Positions 1 through 6,698 of a stretch of DNA of 41,652 nucleotides are shown one piece after another. The position numbers and the translations under genes are program-made. Numbering within the stretch: position 1 is the first letter of the stretch; the number at the start of each line of letters is the position of its first letter. The notes below the pieces were generated by a model, which saw only the letters and a list, made by a program, of their open reading frames with translations, was not told the DNA's origin and searched no databases. Source of the stretch: an uncultured Clostridia bacterium (GTDB lineage Bacteria; Bacillota; Clostridia; Oscillospirales; Acutalibacteraceae); assembly GCA_946493765.1 (NCBI GenBank), contig CAMMAZ010000018.1, positions 1-41,652 on the forward strand, given 5' to 3'.

Positions 1-35
1 TGAGCAAAAGTCAGCATGGGATTGGTGTGGTATCT

Positions 36-176
36 TTAATTATGTGAAACTCCGCATTCCCATTTGGAAACCGCCTGCACCGAAACACCCAGCTGATCGG
101 CGATTGTTTCCTGTTTGATGCCTTTGACCTTCCGCAGTGTTCTGCATTTTTGCCCGAATATTTGTTGCATTGTCAT
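36..176 (-). pseudogene. XRE-family HTH regulator, interrupted by a stop codon
   Basis: Reading leftwards from an ATG behind a good Shine-Dalgarno (AGAGGGG), the frame encodes 46 residues that match the start of a Cro/C1-type helix-turn-helix, with the typical QLGVSVQAVSKWECG recognition-helix signature. It meets a TAA just after that motif. The same frame continues past the stop with NPMLTFA-like residues, which resemble the next helix of this family (usually 'LPMLTFA'). The gene therefore looks broken by a nonsense or small indel change and would run off the left edge. A real 46-residue micro-regulator is the alternative. The family assignment is firm; the broken status is inferred. Confidence 0.55.
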
Positions 177-379
177 TTCCCCTCTTTTTCGACTTGTTTT
201 GTGTTTTCACTCTACCATAATAGTCGCCAATATACCATGAACCGTTGGTGGAATCGAATCAACCATTTGTTGAATGGATCCTTTTCCGGTTTGGCGGCAA
301 TCTGCAAACGGCATTCTCCCGGCGGTTTTGCCTCAATTTTAAACGAAATGGGTTCTCTGCGCAAAATCGGGCAAAAATA

Positions 380-410
380 AAAAACGCGTTTCCGAAAACC
401 GGAAACGCGC
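380..410 (-). terminator. Rho-independent terminator of the 21-aa small gene
   Basis: A perfect 10-bp stem (CGCGTTTCCG / CGGAAACGCG, 385-394 with 400-409) is followed on the minus strand by TTTTTTATTTTT. It sits about 20 bp after the stop of the small ORF at 431-496 and closes that transcript. Confidence 0.85.
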
Positions 411-430
411 ATTTTCACAAGAAGACAGAT

Positions 431-496
431 TTATCCTTTGATAAACCGCCGGGTGAATAACATGCTTTTCCGAACGATATCGTTTCTTTTTGTCAT
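431..496 (-). CDS. Small cationic peptide, 21 aa, orphan transcription unit
   Basis: I do not recognise this product. The ORF is M-T-K-R-N-D-I-V-R-K-S-M-L-F-T-R-R-F-I-K-G, 21 residues with seven Lys/Arg and no signal peptide or obvious membrane span. What makes it credible is the layout. A sigma-A promoter lies at 528-556, an almost ideal Shine-Dalgarno (AGGGGGTG) lies 8 nt before the ATG, and a strong intrinsic terminator follows directly. It is thus a complete, monocistronic small gene between the broken XRE gene and the alcohol dehydrogenase. A dual-function small RNA, a leader peptide whose target gene has been lost, or a small regulatory or antimicrobial-like peptide are all possible. 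Function unknown. Confidence 0.6.
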   Translation of the reverse strand: MTKRNDIVRKSMLFTRRFIKG

Positions 497-527
497 GTTG
501 TTCACCCCCTTTTTATTGATTATGTAC

Positions 528-556
528 AATATAGCACAAAAAAGTTAAAAAATCAA
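528..556 (-). promoter_or_regulatory. Sigma-A promoter of the 21-aa small gene
   Basis: On the minus strand TTGATT (556-551), a 17-bp spacer, then TATATT (533-528). The predicted start is about 25 nt before the small ORF's ATG. Confidence 0.75.
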
Positions 557-583
557 GAGGAATTTTATGCTTTTGTTGTGGAA

Positions 584-1762
584 TTATCTGGCGGCGCTGT
601 AAATTGCGATCATATCCGCTTTTTCAAGCGGTTTGACAACACCTAGTGGACCCTGCGCCGATGTGTAGCATTTTTCCGCCATTTCTTCGATCTGTGCGTC
701 GGTTAAGGTGATGCCCATTTCCGAAACGCGGGTCGGCATATCGATGGAATGATAGAAATCCTCCATGGCGGCAATGCCTGCCAGCGCTGTTTTGTCTGTG
801 TCGCCGCCGGGGGCGATGCCCATGACATTGACTGCAAACTGTGCAAACCGCTGCGGACGTTCCCGATAAACATAACGCGCCCAGCTGCTCCAGATCGCAG
901 CCAGTCCCGCGCCGTGTGCGATGTCGAACAGACCGCCGAGTTCATGTTCGAGCTTATGCGTCGCCCAGTCGCCGCCGTCGGTGCCGCATTCGGTCAGCCC
1001 GTTGTGGGACAGGCTGCCTGCCCACATCACCTCTGCGCGGGCGTTGTAGTTTTCGGGTTCTTGCATTAAAATCGCCACGTTTTTCTTCACGGTGCGCAAA
1101 ATCACTTCGCTGATCCCATCGGTCAGTTCCATGTTGTCGCTTTTGTTGAAATAGCGTTCCATGGTGTGCATCATGATATCGACGCATCCACTGGCCGTCT
1201 GGTAGGCCGGCAGCGTCATGGTCAGTTCCGGATTCATGATCGCAAACACCGGGCGGGACAATTCGTTGCTGTAGCCGCGTTTGATCCAGCCGTCTTCATT
1301 GGTGATGACCGACGCGTCGCTCATTTCGCTGCCCGCCGCCGCAATGGTCAGCACCGACGCCACCGGCAGACAAGCTGTCGCCTCCCGTTTGAAATTATAA
1401 AAATCCCAGACGTCGCCGCCGCTGGCCACGCCGTAGCCGATCGCTTTAGCCGAATCGATCACGCTGCCGCCGCCCACTGCCAGAATGAAATCAACGCCTT
1501 CTTTTTTGCAAAGCGCAACGCCTTCATAAACAAGCGAAAGGCGCGGATTGGGCACAACGCCGCCCAGTTCCACAAAATCGATCCCCTGCGCCTGCAAAGA
1601 CGCCGTGATGCGATCAAGCAGTCCCGAACGCTTCGCGCTGCCGCTGCCATAGTGCAAAAGCACCTTTTTGCAGTTTTGCGCTTTGATCAGTGCACCGACC
1701 TGATTTTCGGCGCCTTTGCCGAAAATCACCTTTGTCGGGGTGTTAAAAACAAAATTCTCCAT
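584..1762 (-). CDS. Iron-containing alcohol dehydrogenase (butanol dehydrogenase type)
   Basis: A 392-residue group III alcohol dehydrogenase of the YqhD/BdhA type, probably reducing aldehydes such as butyraldehyde or acetaldehyde to alcohols with NAD(P)H in the cytoplasm during fermentation. The N-terminal dinucleotide-binding half has the GGGSVIDSAKAI motif at 97-108. The C-terminal helical half carries the expected metal ligands by alignment to YqhD: Asp195, His199, His269 and His283, in the DIMMH, DWATHKLEHEL and DIAHG contexts. Length is normal for the family. The start has AAAGGAG upstream. It lies 52 bp after the upstream membrane-protein gene on the same strand, with a GC-rich hairpin in the gap (about 1797-1820) but no clear promoter, so it may be co-transcribed. 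Substrate is inferred from family only. Confidence 0.92.
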   Translation of the reverse strand: MENFVFNTPTKVIFGKGAENQVGALIKAQNCKKVLLHYGSGSAKRSGLLDRITASLQAQGIDFVELGGVVPNPRLSLVYEGVALCKKEGVDFILAVGGGSVIDSAKAIGYGVASGGDVWDFYNFKREATACLPVASVLTIAAAGSEMSDASVITNEDGWIKRGYSNELSRPVFAIMNPELTMTLPAYQTASGCVDIMMHTMERYFNKSDNMELTDGISEVILRTVKKNVAILMQEPENYNARAEVMWAGSLSHNGLTECGTDGGDWATHKLEHELGGLFDIAHGAGLAAIWSSWARYVYRERPQRFAQFAVNVMGIAPGGDTDKTALAGIAAMEDFYHSIDMPTRVSEMGITLTDAQIEEMAEKCYTSAQGPLGVVKPLEKADMIAIYSAAR

Positions 1763-1814
1763 TGTTTTTCTCCTTTCTTTATAACGGCGGCATCGGCTTT
1801 TACCGCTGCCGAAA

Positions 1815-3536
1815 TCATTCTATTGTGGTTGCGCCCATTTGGACCGATTTGACCGTTGTGGTATCGCCTGCGGTTTCGGTTTCCAATGTCAATGTGTCTC
1901 CGGATTTCAAAAACGGAAGCCGGTCGGAAAGGAAAATATCCAGCGTGTAGATCGTATCGCTGTTTTCCAGCAGCACATAATATTTGGTGTTGCCGTCCAC
2001 CACCGCGGTCTGCACCGAAGCAACAACGCCGGTGACCGTCTGCGTCTGCACAGGCGTTTCTTCTGTTTGATCGCCATCTACACTGATATTGGAATTTTTG
2101 AGCTTTGTCAGAAAATCCTCTTTGGCCAATGTTGGGGTGGATCCGGTTCCGACGATCTGGTATTGTTCCATATCGACAAAAGCATACATTTTCGGCAGCG
2201 ACGCATCGTCCTTGAGCGACATGAAATAGGTTGCCCTGCCTGAAACGTTGACCAGCACCGGGAAAGAGGCGTTATATCCCAGATCCTGCACTTCGCCCTC
2301 TGCTGAATCCATGGCGGAATATTCCTCGGCACCGGCCTGGGTGTAGTATTTCGCTTCCTTGGTGCGCATGTTCACCAGCACAAAGCCGACGTTGGATTCG
2401 TCGGACACCACCGATGTGATACCGGTATACAGCCAAACGTCGTCGTCCTTCGCAATGTAGTTATAGCCTTCTGTCGGTTTTAAAACACCCTTTTGCCCGA
2501 AAATGGAGTTCCAGAAGCCGGAACGGTATTTCCCGTTGTATTCCAGCTGTTTTAAAATCATATCCGCGCTGAAGACCTGATCCACCCAGGTCGGGATCTC
2601 TTCCAGCGCATAAAATTTGCTTTCGCCGGTGATCGCATTGACCAGCACTGCACCGTCGATGTCGCGGCCGTTCCAGAGCGCGATGCGGAATTTCACGGTA
2701 GACGCGACCCAATAAGGGGTTCCCTCCTCATCGATTTCAAAGGTAATGTTATCGAAAATTTTGGTGGGATAGTGAAACCGCAGGTACCGGTGGATGTTGC
2801 GCATGAAATATTCGCTTTCGGAATATTTGATCCCCTCATCCAGCATCACAAGTTTTGTGTTGTTGAGTGTCGCCATATCGACGACGATATAGCCCGGAAT
2901 ACCTTCCGACTGGTTATTGAACCATTTGATCGGATCGGAATAGCTGAGCGGCGTGACCCGGACCGGCGTGTTGTTGTAGTTGATTTGGGTGTAATTGTCC
3001 GCAATTTCAAACTGGGAAACCAGATCGGTCATTTCGCCGAGCTTGCGGGTGCCGAGCGTTTGCGCCGTCTCTTTGTCCACGATCGGGATTTCGTCCATTT
3101 TCAGCACATCGGCGCCATCGCTGGTGTCGTCCTCTAAAGGTTTAACGTCTTCGGCAAAATTGCTGTCGGTCAACGTTAAAAGCTCATTGTATTTCGATGC
3201 ATTGAAAAATTCGCTGCCGACAATCGACGCCGCCGCGCCGAACACGACGATGCACCCCGCAGCAATAAGGGTGATCAAAAGCGGTTTTCCCATGTTTTTA
3301 AAAGGGTTGTGCGACTGGCCGTCGAACAGTTTTCCTTCGCTTGCCCGCCGGAAAAACGCGATCAGCTTTGCAAAGCTGTTGATGATGATGCAGGCGATCG
3401 CCGCTTCCACGAGAAATTTCCAGAAGTCTCCCGAACGCGGATTCAGCGGCGGCAGAAGAAACCAGAACATGAGGAACACTGCCACGGCACAAAGCAGGAC
3501 ACGCAGCAGCATAGACAAAACGTGATGTTTTTTCAT
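1815..3536 (-). CDS. Membrane-anchored protein of unknown function, 573 aa
   Basis: Not assigned to a named function. Residues about 9-30 and 42-62 form two hydrophobic segments, and a third lies near 84-107 after a basic cytoplasmic loop (FFRRASEGK). About 450 mostly hydrophilic residues follow, which I predict lie outside the cytoplasmic membrane. This part contains repeated short strands with VLVN and FVLVN cores, as in proteins built from repeated PepSY- or nuclease-like beta modules. The C-terminus (after about 500) looks like a small beta-barrel fold (VVASVQTAVV...TIYTLDIFLSDRLPFLKSGDTLTL), perhaps OB-like. The start has AGGAGTT and its own promoter. Similar large proteins of unknown role occur in Clostridia. 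It could be an envelope assembly or sensing protein; nothing here decides. Confidence 0.8.
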   Translation of the reverse strand: MKKHHVLSMLLRVLLCAVAVFLMFWFLLPPLNPRSGDFWKFLVEAAIACIIINSFAKLIAFFRRASEGKLFDGQSHNPFKNMGKPLLITLIAAGCIVVFGAAASIVGSEFFNASKYNELLTLTDSNFAEDVKPLEDDTSDGADVLKMDEIPIVDKETAQTLGTRKLGEMTDLVSQFEIADNYTQINYNNTPVRVTPLSYSDPIKWFNNQSEGIPGYIVVDMATLNNTKLVMLDEGIKYSESEYFMRNIHRYLRFHYPTKIFDNITFEIDEEGTPYWVASTVKFRIALWNGRDIDGAVLVNAITGESKFYALEEIPTWVDQVFSADMILKQLEYNGKYRSGFWNSIFGQKGVLKPTEGYNYIAKDDDVWLYTGITSVVSDESNVGFVLVNMRTKEAKYYTQAGAEEYSAMDSAEGEVQDLGYNASFPVLVNVSGRATYFMSLKDDASLPKMYAFVDMEQYQIVGTGSTPTLAKEDFLTKLKNSNISVDGDQTEETPVQTQTVTGVVASVQTAVVDGNTKYYVLLENSDTIYTLDIFLSDRLPFLKSGDTLTLETETAGDTTTVKSVQMGATTIE

Positions 3537-3577
3537 TTGTTGAACTCCTATCTTTCGATTTTTAAAGGGTCGTGTTT

Positions 3578-3606
3578 ATTGTACTATATCTATATTCGAA
3601 AGTAAA
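3578..3606 (-). promoter_or_regulatory. Promoter of the 573-aa membrane protein gene
   Basis: On the minus strand TTTACT (3606-3601), a 17-bp spacer, TACAAT (3583-3578), with an AGGAG Shine-Dalgarno before the ATG at 3536. It diverges from the csoR promoter. Confidence 0.65.
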
Positions 3607-3639
3607 GCATGAGAATGCTTTATTTTTCTTATGCAGCAG

Positions 3640-3668
3640 TTGACAAACCGGTCACCGGACATTATAAT
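3640..3668 (+). promoter_or_regulatory. Consensus sigma-A promoter of csoR with a palindrome in the spacer
   Basis: TTGACA (3640-3645), a 17-bp spacer and TATAAT (3663-3668): a perfect match to the consensus. The spacer holds an 11-bp palindrome, CCGGTCACCGG (3648-3658), ideally placed to be bound by the repressor and block RNA polymerase. That this is the CsoR operator is inferred from position. Confidence 0.8.
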
Positions 3669-3757
3669 TTTTTAAAAAGTGATAAAGTTAAATTTCTGGT
3701 GTGACACAGTTTTTTATCATTATGCCCATTTTAACACACATTTTAAGGAGGCAGAGC

Positions 3758-4033
3758 ATGAAACAGTGTATGGATGCAGACAATCTGCACCGGCGGTTGA
3801 AAAAGATTATCGGGCAGGTGCAAGCAATCGATAGAATGGTGGATGAAGATGTCCCCTGCGAGGATATTCTGTCTTTGATCAACGCTGCCAAATCGGCGCT
3901 GCACAAAGCCGGTCAGGTGGTGCTGGAAGGGCATATCAAGCATTGTGTGCGGGATGGAATTGCGCATGGCGACGCCGATAAGACCATTGAAAATTTTACA
4001 AAAGCGGTGGAACGTTTTGCGAACATGAAATAA
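3758..4033 (+). CDS. csoR: CsoR-family metal-sensing transcriptional repressor
   Basis: A 91-residue all-helical DUF156/CsoR repressor. Such proteins bind operator DNA as tetramers and release it on metal binding. The sequence keeps the Cu(I) ligand set Cys34, His59 and Cys63 with the spacing of mycobacterial CsoR (Cys-25-His-4-Cys). This separates it from FrmR/RcnR (no second Cys) and from the persulfide sensor CstR (no His). The ATG at 3758 was chosen because AAGGAGG lies 6-12 nt before it. No copper ATPase or chaperone gene is adjacent, so its target is not obvious. The nearest candidate is the convergent cysteine-rich gene at 4152. Autoregulation is likely from the palindrome in its promoter. 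Confidence 0.9.
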   Translation: MKQCMDADNLHRRLKKIIGQVQAIDRMVDEDVPCEDILSLINAAKSALHKAGQVVLEGHIKHCVRDGIAHGDADKTIENFTKAVERFANMK

Positions 4034-4058
4034 TGCGCGCAATTTATCAAAATGATAT

Positions 4059-4098
4059 AAAAAAGCGATTGAACACTTTTGCGTTCAATCGCTTTTCA
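4059..4098. terminator. Bidirectional terminator between csoR and the Cys-rich gene
   Basis: A 14-bp perfect stem (4061-4074 with 4083-4096) is followed by TTTT on the plus strand and TTTTTT on the minus strand. It ends both csoR and the convergent cysteine-rich gene, which supports the latter being transcribed. Confidence 0.85.
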
Positions 4099-4151
4099 TG
4101 CAATATACCGTTTTTTTGCATGCTTTGTTTGCAGTGAACAATCGATTGTTT

Positions 4152-4373
4152 TCAGTGATTGCAGCAATCGCGGTGTCTGGCAGCTGCGGCACGGCAGCAA
4201 CAATCCGATTCCGCTGTCTGAGGCTTACAGCAGTTACAGCAGTGGAAAACAGCGGTGGATTGTGCGCAGTCGCAATCCCAATTGCATTTGCAGCCGCAAG
4301 CGACGTTGTTCGCTGTCGATGCAATACGAACCCGACAGCCTTGATTCACACAGTCTCTGTAGCAATAATCCAT
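4152..4373 (-). CDS. Cysteine-rich metallothionein-like protein, 73 aa
   Basis: Unrecognised family. It has 17 cysteines in 73 residues (23%), arranged as CxC, CxCxC, CCxCC, CCC and CC groups (for example CGCKCNWDCDC and CCNCCK), with few hydrophobic residues. That composition is typical of metallothioneins, which chelate Cu(I), Zn(II) or Cd(II) through thiolates. The gene is bounded by a promoter (4456-4484) and by the bidirectional terminator it shares with the convergent csoR. A copper or soft-metal buffering role is inferred from this and from the mycobacterial precedent of a CsoR-paralogue-controlled copper metallothionein (RicR/MymT). An upstream in-frame ATG (4385) would add four residues but sits too close to AGAAGG. 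A plus-strand reading frame overlaps it but is alanine/valine-rich and unconvincing. Confidence 0.6.
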   Translation of the reverse strand: MDYCYRDCVNQGCRVRIASTANNVACGCKCNWDCDCAQSTAVFHCCNCCKPQTAESDCCCRAAAARHRDCCNH

Positions 4374-4455
4374 GGTCGTGACCATCCCTTCTTTCCGACT
4401 TTCCCGTGCTTTTGCACAGGTTTCGTACAGCAGAAGCGTTAAGCCTGTACACTGT

Positions 4456-4484
4456 ATTATATGAAAAAAGGGACGGGATGTGCA
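4456..4484 (-). promoter_or_regulatory. Promoter of the cysteine-rich gene
   Basis: On the minus strand TGCACA (4484-4479), a 17-bp spacer, TATAAT (4461-4456). Downstream in the leader is an inverted repeat, GTACAG...CTGTAC. It lies just beyond the queT stop. Confidence 0.6.
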
Positions 4485-5015
4485 TTATCGGTCAAACAGC
4501 TTATATTTGCGCAGCAAAAGAATCAGTGGAATTCCCAACACGATAACCACAACCAGTTCGCCAAGACCTACCGTTAAAAAAGAGAAAAGGTAGGACACGC
4601 CGTCGGGAATTAAGAAAGACAATTCAAACCCGATGACCAGCGCATTGAGCAGTACCGGCGGCAGCAGCGACAAAAACGGTACGCCTTTAATACAAAAACG
4701 CCGCAGCAGCAATGTTAAAATAGCGGCGATAAGCGTTGCGGCAGAACCCAGCACAATGTCAAGCGGACCTGCAATGTTGGTGCCGAGCGCCAAGCCGACG
4801 GCGTTGCTGATCATACAGCCGATAAACAGTCCAGGCACTGCGACCGGTGTAAAGATTGGCAGCACGGTGAGCGCTTCCGACACGCGAAACTGCACCGCAC
4901 CGAATGAAATCGGTGCCAAAAGCAGTGTCAGGGCAGCATAAAGAGCGCCGATAACGGCGCTCTGCACTGTGTAAACCAACCCTTTGGGCATTTTACCCTT
5001 TGTTGTTTTTTTCAT
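4485..5015 (-). CDS. queT: QueT family queuosine-precursor transporter (ECF S-component)
   Basis: A 176-residue integral membrane protein with about five to six hydrophobic helices. It carries the QueT signature near the N-terminus (ALTLLLAPISFGAVQFRVSEALTVLP, about 28-53). QueT proteins are substrate-binding S-components that pair with a shared ECF ATPase module to import queuosine precursors such as preQ1 or queuine for tRNA modification. No ECF energizing genes are in the window, which is usual for group II ECF systems. The gene lies 57 bp after the CNNM gene on the same strand. The gap holds a hairpin plus A-rich tail resembling a preQ1-I riboswitch, which would fit the substrate. The Shine-Dalgarno AAGGA forms the tail of that element. 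Confidence 0.88.
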   Translation of the reverse strand: MKKTTKGKMPKGLVYTVQSAVIGALYAALTLLLAPISFGAVQFRVSEALTVLPIFTPVAVPGLFIGCMISNAVGLALGTNIAGPLDIVLGSAATLIAAILTLLLRRFCIKGVPFLSLLPPVLLNALVIGFELSFLIPDGVSYLFSFLTVGLGELVVVIVLGIPLILLLRKYKLFDR

Positions 5016-5026
5016 TTGTTTTCACA

Positions 5027-5066
5027 TCCTTGTTTTATTTAAAGTCAGGAGCCTCGACTGACTTTG
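5027..5066 (-). promoter_or_regulatory. Candidate preQ1-I riboswitch upstream of queT
   Basis: On the minus strand an 8-bp stem AAAGTCAG / CTGACTTT closes a 9-nt loop that begins TCG. A tail follows ending AAAACAAGG, whose AAGG is the Shine-Dalgarno of queT. The stem, TCG-starting loop and the A-rich tail running into the SD match the layout I recall for the Thermoanaerobacter (Tte) preQ1-I aptamer, including the AAAACAAGG string. The loop is one base shorter and lacks the usual ACC before the closing strand, so this could be a variant or just a hairpin. It would act on translation. Confidence 0.45.
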
Positions 5067-5071
5067 ATGCA

Positions 5072-6427
5072 TTATTCTTTATGTGCCGGTTCCGTTTCGG
5101 GTTTCGATTCCGGTTCCGGAATTTTTTCAGCCTTGACCATATCGATCCGGCGTTCATCAATGCTTTCCACTGTGAATTTCCAGCCTGCGCAGGAAACACT
5201 GGGGTTTTCATTTTCTTCGGGAATATATCCTAAGATCGAAAGGATCAGACCGCCCAGCGTGTCATAATCCCCGCGGGGCAATTCGGTGTCCAGCATTTCC
5301 TCGACTTCCTCGATATCACAGGTACCTTCGATGGAAAATGTGGTGTCGTTGACCTTTTGGATTTCTTCTTCCTCATCGTCATATTCATCCTGAATATTGC
5401 CGAGAATCGATTCGATCAGATCCTCCAGCGTCACCAAACCGGCGGTGCCGCCGTATTCATCAATGACGATCGCCATTTGCAGGTGTTTTTCGGTCATTTC
5501 CTTAAACAGTTCGCCGCAGCTTTTTGTTTCAGGAACATGATAGACCGGCCGCATAATGCTTTTGATCGATGCGGTTTTGGGCACTGTTTTGCCGATGTAT
5601 TTCAAAAGGTCCTTGACATAGATAATACCGATGATATTATCCAGGTCGTCTTCATAGACCGGAATACGTGAAAAGCCTTCCTCGATTGCGAGTTTGATCA
5701 CTTCATTGATATCGTCCTGAATATCCGCTGCGACGATCTCCGTTCTGTGGTTCATCACATCACCGACATCGATATCGTCAAACTCGAATATGTTGTTGAT
5801 CATATCCCGCTGGCTTTCTTCGATCACGCCGTTTTCTTCACCGACGTCGACCATCATGCGGATTTCCTCTTCGGTGACTTTATCATTGCTCGCATCTGGG
5901 TTCAGGCCAAACAAACGAACAAGTGCGTTGGTGGAAACCGTGAGCACGAAAATGATCGGCGCCAAAACGGTTTTGATCGCAAGCAGAGGACCGGCGACCG
6001 CTAAAGACACGGCTTCGCATTTTTGCATGCCGATCTGTTTGGGAACCAGTTCGCCCAGCACCAGCGAAAAATAAGAAGTGATCAGCGTGATCACGACGAC
6101 TGAAACGGCAAAAATTACCGACTGCACTGCAGTGGATTGAATTTCAAACTGCCGCACGATCGCATCATTTAACATTTGTGCGAAATTGGTGGACGCCGAT
6201 GCCGACGTTAAAAAGCCGGCCAGCGTGACGCCAACCTGAATGGTGGATAAAAACTTGGATGGCTGCGAAGTCAGGCGCACAAGCTTGATTGCTTTTTTAT
6301 TACCGTCCTCCGCAAGTTTTTTCATCTTGTTGTCATTAAAAGAAATAATGGCAATCTCGCTCATTGCGAAAAAAGCATTGATGAGGATCAGCAATAAAAG
6401 CAGCCCAATTTTAAACACTACCGACAT
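5072..6427 (-). CDS. CNNM/CorC-HlyC family metal transporter (hemolysin-like)
   Basis: A 451-residue membrane protein. The N-terminal DUF21/CNNM domain (about 1-190, three to four membrane helices) begins like other TlyC/YhdP/YugS proteins (LLLILINAFFAMSEIAIISFN). A paired CBS domain follows at about 205-330, with the IPVYEDDLDNIIGIIYVKDLL and VIDEYGGTAGLVTLEDLIESILG motifs. A CorC_HlyC accessory domain lies at about 350-430, and the tail is short and acidic, rich in Pro and Glu. Family members export Mg2+ or related divalent metals with the CBS pair sensing Mg-ATP; the hemolysin name is historical. GGAGGTGG precedes the ATG by 7 nt. A 27-codon leader ORF overlaps its start, suggesting translational coupling or leader-peptide control. 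Confidence 0.9.
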   Translation of the reverse strand: MSVVFKIGLLLLLILINAFFAMSEIAIISFNDNKMKKLAEDGNKKAIKLVRLTSQPSKFLSTIQVGVTLAGFLTSASASTNFAQMLNDAIVRQFEIQSTAVQSVIFAVSVVVITLITSYFSLVLGELVPKQIGMQKCEAVSLAVAGPLLAIKTVLAPIIFVLTVSTNALVRLFGLNPDASNDKVTEEEIRMMVDVGEENGVIEESQRDMINNIFEFDDIDVGDVMNHRTEIVAADIQDDINEVIKLAIEEGFSRIPVYEDDLDNIIGIIYVKDLLKYIGKTVPKTASIKSIMRPVYHVPETKSCGELFKEMTEKHLQMAIVIDEYGGTAGLVTLEDLIESILGNIQDEYDDEEEEIQKVNDTTFSIEGTCDIEEVEEMLDTELPRGDYDTLGGLILSILGYIPEENENPSVSCAGWKFTVESIDERRIDMVKAEKIPEPESKPETEPAHKE

Positions 6428-6501
6428 ATTGCGCCACCTCCAATGCCAATTTTCGAAGTTGACGCATTTAACATACGTTCAGCAGGGTACGGGTCATCCA
6501 T
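6418..6501 (-). CDS. Leader ORF overlapping the CNNM gene start, 27 aa
   Basis: A 27-codon reading frame beginning M-D-D-P-Y-P-A-E-R. It is preceded by AAGGAG (12 nt from its ATG) and a consensus promoter, and its TAG lies 10 nt inside the CNNM coding sequence. The CNNM Shine-Dalgarno falls within it, on the Gly-Gly codons. It is therefore likely to be translated and to affect initiation of the transporter. The acidic and proline residues directly after the start are like those of MgtL, whose EPDP run destabilises ribosomes when Mg2+ is low. A Mg2+-responsive leader is a hypothesis. A simple coupling ORF is the alternative. Confidence 0.5.
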   Translation of the reverse strand: MDDPYPAERMLNASTSKIGIGGGAICR

Positions 6502-6540
6502 TGTTATTAATTTCTCCTTCCAAAAAATAAAAGTACTTTC

Positions 6541-6569
6541 ATCATACTACATTTTATGCGCCTTGTCAA
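6541..6569 (-). promoter_or_regulatory. Promoter of the leader ORF and CNNM gene
   Basis: On the minus strand TTGACA (6569-6564), a 17-bp spacer, TATGAT (6546-6541). The start point would be about 30 nt before the leader ATG. Confidence 0.85.
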
Positions 6570-6585
6570 TATTAAATATAATCGA

Positions 6586-6614
6586 TTGCAATTTCACTGA
6601 AAATATGCTATAGT
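6586..6614 (+). promoter_or_regulatory. Promoter of the 182-aa membrane protein and acpS
   Basis: TTGCAA (6586-6591), a 17-bp spacer, TATAGT (6609-6614), diverging from the CNNM promoter. Confidence 0.75.
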
Positions 6615-6698
6615 AATAAACAATAGACTGTTAAAAAATATGCCGCAGTGACAGTGGCTGCGCAATGCTACAACAAAGAGAAATCGGAGTGTAATGTT

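Noticed and set aside
1166..1852. Long plus-strand reading frame (228 codons) opposite the alcohol dehydrogenase
   Set aside because: A shadow of a confidently identified gene; His/Arg-rich composition typical of antisense frames in GC-rich codons.
4098..4442. Plus-strand reading frame of 114 codons opposite the cysteine-rich gene
   Set aside because: Ala/Val-rich with no Shine-Dalgarno; its start lies beside the csoR terminator. The minus-strand frame has promoter, terminator and a distinctive composition.
6428..6560. M-box (ykoK) magnesium riboswitch before the CNNM gene
   Set aside because: The leader is only about 110 nt and lacks the conserved M-box helices; it is mostly occupied by the leader ORF.
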